Positions 1 to 5,014 of a DNA stretch of 8,843 bases are shown here, in pieces. Positions within the stretch are counted from its first letter, which is position 1. Each line of letters starts with the position of its first letter. The DNA is from Sulfurospirillum sp. UBA1314 (GTDB taxonomy: Bacteria; Campylobacterota; Campylobacteria; Campylobacterales; Sulfurospirillaceae), in contig DBTO01000236.1 of NCBI GenBank assembly GCA_002307095.1, forward strand, positions 1 to 8,843, in the 5' to 3' direction. The translations under genes were made by a program, and so were the position numbers. The notes under the pieces were generated by a model that searched no databases, was not told the origin of the DNA, and saw only the letters and a list, made by a program, of their open reading frames with translations.

Positions 1-128
1 CGCTCTTCCAATGAGAAAAAGATGAGCGAGAAAGGAACTTCATCTTTGATACCAAAACGTTCAAGCAGTGCGATGTGATGGTCAATAAGATTGGAGAGAT
101 TGATTTTTGAAAAAGTGATACCCGACAC
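1..128 (-). CDS. Unidentified protein, N-terminal 42 codons only (cut by window edge)
   Basis: An open frame starts at a GTG (126-128, minus strand) and runs off the left edge without a stop. A good Shine-Dalgarno AAAGGAG (134-140) lies 5 nt upstream, and no in-frame ATG is available. The visible protein begins VSGITFSKINLSNLIDHHIA and has a hydrophobic stretch near residues 31-40 (VPFSLIFFSL) followed by acidic residues. It has no signal peptide or obvious membrane segment. The strand shape 'PFSLIFFSLEE' is weakly reminiscent of the first strand of a GGDEF domain (usually ending in D-x-D), but this is far too little to assign a function. It lies 45 nt downstream of the histidine kinase on the same strand with no clear terminator between, so it may be the third gene of the two-component operon. 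A TACAAT at 159-164 could alternatively give it its own promoter. That it is coding is fairly secure; its function is unknown. Confidence 0.6.
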   Translation of the reverse strand, partial: MSGITFSKINLSNLIDHHIALLERFGIKDEVPFSLIFFSLEE

Positions 129-133
129 GATAA

Positions 134-140
134 CTCCTTT
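134..140 (-). promoter_or_regulatory. Ribosome binding site deciding the GTG start of the left-edge gene
   Basis: The minus strand reads AAAGGAG, 5 nt before the GTG at 126-128. No ATG in that frame competes, so this site is the main argument that the left-edge frame is a real gene with a GTG start. Confidence 0.6.
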
Positions 141-173
141 GTATACCTGTATGATTTAATTGTACTCTAAAAT

Positions 174-1406
174 TTACATTAATGTTTCAATTTTTTCAAA
201 ATTGAAATAATTATAGCCTTCTTTGTGTTCATAGGTAAAGGTAATATGATGTGCTTTAACGATGTGATAGACGATGTAAAGCCCCAAACCAAAACTTTGA
301 TGTGAATTTTTCTCTTGGACAAAAGGCTCTAAATAGTATTCCAGCTCATATTTTAAGGGTTTCCCTTGGCTAATAAAAGAGATTTTCTCCCTGCTTGCAA
401 GAATTTGAATGGTTTGGTCGATGGAGTATTTAATGCCATTATCGATCACGTTTTTCATGGCGGTTGTGAAGAGTCTAAAGTCTACATGTAAAATAATTTC
501 ATCATCCATTTCGATCTCAATTTGTGACGGTGAAATCATCGCAAGATCGATGGCTTCATCGAGCATATCGACTAAACGGTACGGTTTGACATTTTTGAGC
601 CCTTCGCCTGAGGTGATTTGCTCAATTGAGGCAAATTCATTAATGAGAAGTTCCAATTTTTCAAACGTCCCAATAAGCCGATCACGTTGTTTTCCATTCT
701 CAAGCATTTCAGCGCTAATGCGCCCTTTGGTAATGGGAGTTTTGAGTTCATGCATAATGTTGCGTAAAAAGAGTTGTCTTGAGTGGTTCAGTTTATTGAT
801 CTGTTCAACCGCATTGTGAAAAGCATTGGCTACTTGAGAAATTTCATCTTCACCATCGGTTTTGCAATTAATATCAAGATCGCCCTTTGCAAAACGATCC
901 ATTTGGCGTTTGAGTCTACGAAGAGGCTTTAGTTTACGAATCGTAAGAATGTAGGCAATAATAATAATCGCAAAGACAACACCAAAAATAACCTTAATCA
1001 GATCATAACGATACGGTTGAAAATCTTCATCTTTTAGAAGTAAAGAAGCGTATTTGGTCTCAATGTGAAGATAATGGTTGTTCTCGTAACGCAAAATGGC
1101 ACTGGTACCAATACGATCCGCAATTTTTTGAATAATTTGTGCATTTTTAATGATGAGTGTTTTGGTTTCATCATCGATAATTTCACGCATTTGGTACCCT
1201 TGTACCTGTCTTTTGAGTTCTTCATTGGTGATAAAATTATTGAGATGAAAGAGTGTTGCACGCGCGATAATGGAGTATTTTGTATTGAGTTTTTCCGTGT
1301 AAGTCTGTTTGTCATATTCCAGCAAAAAGAGTAGGGCTAAAAAAATACTGACAATACTAATGGTAAAAATGAAGGTGATACTGTAAAAAATAGAAGATTT
1401 TGTCAT
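174..1406 (-). CDS. cprS: Membrane sensor histidine kinase, CprS-like
   Basis: This is a 410-residue sensor kinase that autophosphorylates on histidine and passes the phosphate to the adjacent response regulator. The sequence shows an N-terminal membrane helix (about 6-29), a periplasmic sensor segment of about 105 residues (30-135) with no recognisable fold, a second helix (about 136-155), and a HAMP linker (about 156-206). The dimerisation H-box HELKTPI follows, with phospho-acceptor H219. The N-box is NVIDNGIKYS (N319, N323) and the G2 loop is FGLGL (372-376). The G1 box is degenerate: where D-x-G-x-G is expected the protein reads S346-Q-G348-K-P, so the ATP-binding domain is compact and atypical. 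The start ATG overlaps the regulator's stop as ATGA, implying translational coupling. The name CprS rests on the htrA/cbpA/hspR gene order as remembered from C. jejuni. RacS-, ArsS- or CrdS-type kinases are close alternatives, so the symbol is less certain than the function. Confidence 0.9.
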   Translation of the reverse strand: MTKSSIFYSITFIFTISIVSIFLALLFLLEYDKQTYTEKLNTKYSIIARATLFHLNNFITNEELKRQVQGYQMREIIDDETKTLIIKNAQIIQKIADRIGTSAILRYENNHYLHIETKYASLLLKDEDFQPYRYDLIKVIFGVVFAIIIIAYILTIRKLKPLRRLKRQMDRFAKGDLDINCKTDGEDEISQVANAFHNAVEQINKLNHSRQLFLRNIMHELKTPITKGRISAEMLENGKQRDRLIGTFEKLELLINEFASIEQITSGEGLKNVKPYRLVDMLDEAIDLAMISPSQIEIEMDDEIILHVDFRLFTTAMKNVIDNGIKYSIDQTIQILASREKISFISQGKPLKYELEYYLEPFVQEKNSHQSFGLGLYIVYHIVKAHHITFTYEHKEGYNYFNFEKIETLM

Positions 1407-2083
1407 TGTAAAAACTTATAGCCAACGCCTCGTACGGCATGAATGTAGGTGGGTTCTTTTGGGTTTTCCCCCAATTTTTGTCGAATCCGTCCAATAATAA
1501 CATCGATGCTTTTATTGGTTGTCTCTTCACTGATGGCTTCGATATTGTAGATGAGTTCTTCTCTGGAAACGACGCCACCCTCTTTTTTGATGAGATAGCC
1601 CAAGATTCCATATTCTGCGGCGGTTAAGTGTAACTCTTTACCGTGCAATAAAATAATGCGTTGCTCGTCATTAACAACTAAATCTTTCATTTTTTGCACA
1701 CTCTGTTCGGTAGGAACGAGCCCTTTTTGCCGACGTAACAGGCTCATAATACGCGCTTGAAGTTCGCGTGGATTGTAGGGTTTTGGCAGGTAATCATCCG
1801 CACCATTTTCCAAGGCAGTGACTTTATCGGTAATATCGGTACGTGCAGAGGAGATAATAATCGGCACACTGTGGCGCTTTCGTATCTCTTTGCAGACTTC
1901 AAGACCATCGAGTCCCGGAAGTGTAAGGTCCAAGATAACAAGGTCAAATTTTTGGGTGTCAAGTGTTGAAAGTCCAAGATAAGGATCGTCCGCAATGGTA
2001 ATTTTAATATCAAATTGCTCTAAGTACTCCATTAAAATTTCGGCAAGCTCCACATCATCTTCGATCATCAAAACATTTGTCAT
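1403..2083 (-). CDS. cprR: OmpR/PhoB-family response regulator, CprR-like
   Basis: This is a 226-residue two-component transcription factor. The receiver domain (about 1-118) has the acidic pocket E8-D9-D10, phospho-acceptor D52 in VILDLTLPG, the switch residue S79 and the conserved K101 in LPKPYNP. All residues needed for phosphorylation are therefore present. A linker leads to a winged-helix DNA-binding domain (about 128-226) ending in the typical IHAVRGVGYKF motif. The start ATG follows AAGGAG at 5 nt spacing. The gene is 61 nt downstream of htrA on the same strand but has its own -10 (2108-2113) after a hairpin, so it is probably transcribed both independently and by some readthrough. Its stop overlaps the kinase start by 4 nt. 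In C. jejuni the regulator at this position, CprR, has been linked to control of htrA. The phased direct repeats before htrA are plausible targets here, by inference. Confidence 0.92.
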   Translation of the reverse strand: MTNVLMIEDDVELAEILMEYLEQFDIKITIADDPYLGLSTLDTQKFDLVILDLTLPGLDGLEVCKEIRKRHSVPIIISSARTDITDKVTALENGADDYLPKPYNPRELQARIMSLLRRQKGLVPTEQSVQKMKDLVVNDEQRIILLHGKELHLTAAEYGILGYLIKKEGGVVSREELIYNIEAISEETTNKSIDVIIGRIRQKLGENPKEPTYIHAVRGVGYKFLQ

Positions 2084-2092
2084 CCACTCTCC

Positions 2093-2102
2093 TTACATGT
2101 AA
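2093..2102. repeat. Perfect palindrome TTACATGTAA in the cprR leader
   Basis: This 10-bp perfect palindrome sits between the likely transcription start (near 2101, minus strand) and the start codon of the response regulator, directly abutting its AAGGAG. It is one of five TACATGTA copies in the window and the only intergenic one. It could be an operator, a nucleoid-protein or methylation site, or a small RNA hairpin over the ribosome-binding region. The sequence alone does not decide between these. Confidence 0.5.
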
Positions 2103-2107
2103 AGAAT

Positions 2108-2113
2108 ATTATA
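2108..2113 (-). promoter_or_regulatory. Putative -10 (TATAAT) of the cprRS operon
   Basis: The minus strand carries a perfect TATAAT ending 24 nt before the cprR ATG, which puts transcription initiation near 2101. No good -35 is visible. The position where one would lie falls inside the hairpin at 2118-2143. A weak or absent -35 is common for sigma-70 promoters in this bacterial class. Confidence 0.5.
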
Positions 2114-2117
2114 GCTT

Positions 2118-2143
2118 ATTTAGGAGGCTTTTGCCTCCTAAAT
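2118..2143 (-). terminator. Hairpin after htrA, probable (leaky) terminator
   Basis: An 11-bp perfect stem ATTTAGGAGGC / GCCTCCTAAAT with a 4-nt loop begins 1 nt after the htrA stop codon (2145-2147). The GC-rich core makes it strong, but the bases that follow on the minus strand are AAGCTATAAT rather than a T run. Intrinsic termination may therefore be incomplete, or the hairpin may instead stabilise the 3' end of the htrA mRNA. It lies immediately upstream of the cprR -10. Confidence 0.55.
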
Positions 2144-2144
2144 A

Positions 2145-3560
2145 TTAGGGCATAACAAGGATGGCACGGTAGTTTTGACGGTTAATGATAATGCGTTTTT
2201 TACTGTTTTTATATTCTTTGAGGGCATTGTTTAAATCTTTAAGTGAAGCGATCCGTAATTGTTCCACTTGGATGATGATGTCGCCTTCTCTAAAGCCCAT
2301 TTTCTCGGCCTTTGAATCCTCTTTAACGTCTAAGACGAGTATTCCTTCAACCTCTTTGGGGATTTGGTATTGTGCTCTGGTTTTATCATTGATCTCTAAA
2401 AGGTTGAGTCCTTCAATCGGTGTTGTTATTTTTCCATCATTGGTTGTCGTCTGTTCTGCATCCATCTTCGCTAGTTTGATTTTGGTCGTTTTGACCTTTT
2501 TATCGCGCTCGTAGGTAATGGAGATTGTTTTATCAGGTGCAATGCTTGCAATGGTGTTTTTAAGTTCATTGGAGTTCTTCACTTTCACGCCATCGACTTC
2601 AAGAATAAGATCTGAGACTTGAAGTCCCCCTTTTTCCGCAGGTGAATTTTTCTCGATCATCAAAATAACAGAACCTTGTTTGTTTTCATACAGCTCTTTC
2701 AGATCGTTGGTCAGATCGGAGATCGAAACACCCATAAAGCCACGCTCAATTTTGCCACTTTCCACAAGAGAAGTTGCAATTTTTTGTACCATATTGGAAG
2801 GAATGGCAAAACCTATACCGTTATTTCCACCTGTTTTAGAGAGAATCGCACTGTTGATCCCAATGAGAGCCCCTCGGCTATCCACCAGCGCGCCTCCTGA
2901 GTTTCCAGGGTTGATGGAAGCGTCCGTTTGGATGAAATTTTCGTATTGGTTGAGTCCGACATTGTTTTTATTGAGCGCTGAGATAATGCCTTGTGTAATG
3001 GTTTCACCCACCCCAAAAGGGTTACCAATCGCAAAAACAAGATCGCCTTCTAAAAGGTTAGAAGAGTCACCAAATTTAGCCACTTGCAGATCTTTGGCTT
3101 CGATTTTAACCACCGCTAGATCGGTTTTAGGATCTTCGCCGATCACTTTGGCTTTGTACTCTTTTTCATCATCGGGAAGTGTTACAACGATCTCATCTGC
3201 CCCTTCAACGACGTGGTTATTAGTGACGATGTATCCATTGGCGGAGATAATAACCCCTGAACCTAACGAGTGCGATTTACGTTCTTGTTGTTTTAGCTCA
3301 GGCATTTTATTTCCAAAAAACTCTTTAAAGAACGGATTTTGCATGAGTTCATTGAGTTGGTCATTTTGCTTACTTTTTTTAGTCGTTGCAATGTTGACAA
3401 CACTCTTCTTCGCATCTTTAATGGCGGTATTGTAAGAGAGAATCACATTGGTAGCTGTAGCATCTTTGCGCTCAGAATCTTTAGGCATTTGAGCGATATC
3501 GATGGTTGCGCTAAAGAGTGAAAGTGATGCTACAAGCGATAGTAAAATCATTTTTTTCAT
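2145..3560 (-). CDS. htrA: Periplasmic serine protease/chaperone HtrA (DegP family)
   Basis: This is a trypsin-like protease and chaperone that degrades or refolds damaged periplasmic proteins. The 471-residue form starts at the ATG at 3560, which has AAAGGAG 7 nt upstream. An in-frame TTG two codons earlier (3566) sits only 1 nt from that site and is rejected. A signal peptide (MKKM then a hydrophobic core, cleavage likely after FSA at about 18) directs export. The catalytic triad is H116 (TNNHVVEG), D147 (KTDLAVV) and S221 (GNSGGAL). Two PDZ domains follow (about 275-365 and 385-465), giving standard DegP architecture and length. The linker between the exported N-terminus and the protease carries the LA-loop-like NPFFKEFFG segment. 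The gene diverges from cbpA and precedes the two-component genes. In Campylobacter and Helicobacter the homologue is also secreted and cleaves host junction proteins; whether that applies to this organism is unknown. Confidence 0.96.
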   Translation of the reverse strand: MKKMILLSLVASLSLFSATIDIAQMPKDSERKDATATNVILSYNTAIKDAKKSVVNIATTKKSKQNDQLNELMQNPFFKEFFGNKMPELKQQERKSHSLGSGVIISANGYIVTNNHVVEGADEIVVTLPDDEKEYKAKVIGEDPKTDLAVVKIEAKDLQVAKFGDSSNLLEGDLVFAIGNPFGVGETITQGIISALNKNNVGLNQYENFIQTDASINPGNSGGALVDSRGALIGINSAILSKTGGNNGIGFAIPSNMVQKIATSLVESGKIERGFMGVSISDLTNDLKELYENKQGSVILMIEKNSPAEKGGLQVSDLILEVDGVKVKNSNELKNTIASIAPDKTISITYERDKKVKTTKIKLAKMDAEQTTTNDGKITTPIEGLNLLEINDKTRAQYQIPKEVEGILVLDVKEDSKAEKMGFREGDIIIQVEQLRIASLKDLNNALKEYKNSKKRIIINRQNYRAILVMP

Positions 3561-3567
3561 AGTCAAA

Positions 3568-3574
3568 CTCCTTT
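3568..3574 (-). promoter_or_regulatory. Ribosome binding site fixing the htrA start
   Basis: The minus strand reads AAAGGAG, 7 nt before the ATG at 3558-3560 and only 1 nt before the upstream TTG at 3564-3566. This spacing selects the ATG and shortens the protein by two residues compared with the longest open frame. Confidence 0.75.
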
Positions 3575-3593
3575 GAAGTCTTAGTCTTATGAA

Positions 3594-3599
3594 ATTATA
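3594..3599 (-). promoter_or_regulatory. Putative -10 (TATAAT) of htrA
   Basis: A perfect TATAAT on the minus strand places transcription start near 3587 and gives a leader of about 27 nt. There is no TTGACA-like -35 at 17 bp. That position is filled instead by the phased TATTTAC repeats, whose nearest copy ends 10 bp upstream of the -10. This resembles activator-dependent promoters of the PhoB type. Confidence 0.55.
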
Positions 3600-3609
3600 A
3601 AGGAGAGAG

Positions 3610-3650
3610 GTAAATATAAAGTAAATATTAAGTTAAGAAGCAAGTAAGTT
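3610..3650 (-). promoter_or_regulatory. Phased direct repeats, candidate response-regulator operator of htrA
   Basis: Read on the minus strand, two identical 7-mers TATTTAC (3621-3627 and 3610-3616) are separated by 4 bp, giving an 11-bp period. Two degenerate copies extend the array upstream, TCTTAAC (3632-3638) and AACTTAC (3644-3650), each matching at 5 of 7 positions and spaced 11 and 12 bp. A 7-N4-7 direct repeat ending about 10 bp from the -10 is the layout used by OmpR/PhoB-family regulators. Binding by the neighbouring CprR-like protein is inference. The region is AT-rich, so chance similarity of the outer copies is possible. Confidence 0.45.
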
Positions 3651-3670
3651 GATTGACCTAGACTAAACTT
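3646..3670. promoter_or_regulatory. HAIR-like inverted repeat, candidate HspR operator
   Basis: The arms GTTGATT (3648-3654) and ACTAAAC (3662-3668) flank exactly 7 bp, and matching AA and TT pairs extend the symmetry outward. The HspR-associated HAIR consensus is CTTGAGT-N7-ACTCAAG. Each arm here matches 5 of 7 positions with the exact spacing. The element covers the -35 of the cbpA promoter, where a repressor would block RNA polymerase. That fits autoregulation by HspR, which is encoded in the same operon. Confidence 0.5.
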
Positions 3671-3682
3671 TTATGGTATAAT
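3653..3682 (+). promoter_or_regulatory. Sigma-70 promoter of the cbpA-hspR-kef operon
   Basis: TTGACC (3653-3658) matches the -35 consensus at 5 of 6 positions. It lies 18 bp from a perfect TATAAT (3677-3682), which is itself preceded by TG one base upstream (extended -10). Transcription should start near 3689, leaving a leader of about 43 nt. The promoter looks strong, which makes sense if it is normally held down by a repressor at the overlapping inverted repeat. Confidence 0.65.
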
Positions 3683-3731
3683 CGCTATAAATATTAATGG
3701 ATAAAATGAGTCCAAAGCAAGGTTAATACGC

Positions 3732-4619
3732 ATGAGTAAGAGTTTATACGAAACATTAGATATCGCCTCCGATGCGAGTGCGGAAGAGATCAAAAAAGCG
3801 TACCGAAGATTGGCACGTAAGTATCATCCAGACATCAACAAAGACACAGGGGCAGAAGAAAAATTTAAAGAGATTAATGCTGCCTATGAAATCCTGAGTG
3901 ATGCACAAAAACGTCAGCAATATGACCAATACGGTGATAATATGTTTGGCGGTCAAAACTTCCATGATTTTGCGAATGCCCAAGGCGGTGCGAATTTAGA
4001 TGATATCTTGCGTAGCATCTTTGGTGGTGGCGGAGGCGGTGGTTTTGGTGGCTTCAGCAGTGGGGGTCGAAGTGGATTTGGCGGCTTTGGCGGAGGCGGT
4101 TTTGGTGGCTTTAGCGAACCAGACTTAGATGTCAGTGCTAAAATCATTATTCCTTTCAATGTCGCCATTTTAGGCGGTAAACATTCACTCTCCTATAACA
4201 ATGAAAATTTTGATGTCAAGATTCCTGCTGGCATTAAAAATGGCGAAAAGATGCGCGTGAAAGAGAAAGGTAAATCATTTCAAGGTCAAAAAGGCGATCT
4301 TATCTTAAGCGTTGAAGTCGCCTCTAGCCCTGAATATACTAGAGAAGGGGATGATCTGGTGAAGAGCATCGATATTCCTCTTAAAACAGCACTTTTTGGC
4401 GGTAAAATTGCTGTCGATACCCTCTACAAAGAGATTACGCTGAAAGTCAAAGAAGATACGAAAAACGGCCAAAAATTTAGAGTCAAAGAGTATGGCGCCT
4501 TGAACCGTAAAACGCAGAGTAAAGGTGATTTGTACTTAGTGGCGAACATCGTTCTTCCGCCTCTTGCTTCCTTGGATAGCTCCTTAAAAGCATTGATGGA
4601 ATCAACATTACCAAACTAA
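3732..4619 (+). CDS. cbpA: J-domain co-chaperone CbpA (DnaJ-like, no zinc finger)
   Basis: This is a 295-residue Hsp40 that stimulates the ATPase of DnaK and delivers unfolded clients. The J domain (about 1-68) has the essential H32-P33-D34 loop between helices rich in basic residues. A Gly/Phe-rich linker (about 98-128) contains GGGGGGGFGGF and a second similar run. Two beta-sandwich client-binding domains follow (about 132-205 and 210-290). The cysteine-rich zinc finger of true DnaJ is absent, which makes this a CbpA/class-B type. The ATG follows AAGG at 9 nt spacing. It is the first gene of an operon with hspR 18 nt downstream. In Helicobacter, CbpA has been reported to modulate HspR binding, and the gene pairing suggests a similar feedback here. 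Shorter than DnaJ but normal for CbpA. Confidence 0.94.
   Translation: MSKSLYETLDIASDASAEEIKKAYRRLARKYHPDINKDTGAEEKFKEINAAYEILSDAQKRQQYDQYGDNMFGGQNFHDFANAQGGANLDDILRSIFGGGGGGGFGGFSSGGRSGFGGFGGGGFGGFSEPDLDVSAKIIIPFNVAILGGKHSLSYNNENFDVKIPAGIKNGEKMRVKEKGKSFQGQKGDLILSVEVASSPEYTREGDDLVKSIDIPLKTALFGGKIAVDTLYKEITLKVKEDTKNGQKFRVKEYGALNRKTQSKGDLYLVANIVLPPLASLDSSLKALMESTLPN
4029..4115 (+). repeat. Imperfect internal duplication in the Gly/Phe linker of cbpA
   Basis: A GGCGGAGGCGG-containing block followed by GGTTTTGGTGGCTT occurs at about 4029-4058 and again at about 4089-4115, in frame, encoding two G-rich/GFGGFS segments. It is a low-complexity protein linker rather than a mobile or regulatory repeat. 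Slippage or recombination between copies could change linker length. Confidence 0.6.
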
Positions 4620-4637
4620 ACTCACGAGGAGTATGCC

Positions 4638-5012
4638 ATGCATCACGGATATGAAGAACCTGTCTATTTGATTAGTGTTGTGGCGAAAGTTTTAACCATT
4701 CACCCTCAAACACTGCGTCAGTATGAGCGAGAAGGATTAGTTTTGCCTTCAAGAACCGATGGAAAAATGAGGCTCTATTCGCAACGCGATATTGATAAGA
4801 TCAAGATGATTCAGCGTCTTACACGCGATCTTGGAGTCAATCTAGCAGGCGTTGATATCATTATGCAACTCAAAGAAAAAATCGATGATTTTGAAGCATT
4901 AGTTGAGAGTTTACGACTGGAGCTCAATGGACTTACGAAAAAAAGTACTCAGACCAAAAATCCATTGGTCAAACACAAAAATAGTTACGAGATCATTTTA
5001 TTTGGGGAATAG
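4638..5012 (+). CDS. hspR: MerR-family heat-shock repressor HspR
   Basis: This is a 124-residue transcriptional repressor of chaperone genes that binds HAIR inverted repeats. A MerR-type winged helix-turn-helix spans about 10-75: the LISVVAKVLTIHPQTLRQYE helix pair and a wing (GLVLPSR..GKMRLYSQRDI) containing the R-LYS-RD signature. A helical coiled segment (about 75-100) is probably the dimerisation helix. A short tail ends in YEIILFGE, with no metal- or drug-binding effector domain, as is usual for HspR. The start ATG follows GAGGAG at 6 nt. It lies between cbpA and the antiporter and should be transcribed from 3653-3682. The inverted repeat over that promoter suggests negative autoregulation. 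Other targets such as dnaK and groESL are not in this window. Confidence 0.93.
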   Translation: MHHGYEEPVYLISVVAKVLTIHPQTLRQYEREGLVLPSRTDGKMRLYSQRDIDKIKMIQRLTRDLGVNLAGVDIIMQLKEKIDDFEALVESLRLELNGLTKKSTQTKNPLVKHKNSYEIILFGE

Positions 5013-5014
5013 GC

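Noticed and set aside
409..819. 136-codon open frame antisense to the histidine kinase
   Set aside because: It is a shadow of the kinase catalytic domain, with no family resemblance and no regulatory signals.
2680..3435. 251-codon open frame on the plus strand, antisense to htrA
   Set aside because: It lies wholly inside htrA, which has a complete catalytic triad, signal peptide and PDZ domains. The antisense product has no recognisable domain and no ribosome site, and is rich in Ser/Pro/Leu as expected from a codon shadow.
3697..3726. Nine-codon ATG frame (MDKMSPKQG) in the cbpA leader, possible leader peptide
   Set aside because: It has no ribosome site, and its composition does not suggest attenuation. 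It is short enough to be chance.
4021..4115. GC-rich repeated block considered as a possible tandem-repeat or CRISPR-like array
   Set aside because: It is in frame within cbpA and encodes the expected Gly/Phe linker of a J-domain protein. There are only two imperfect copies and no spacers.
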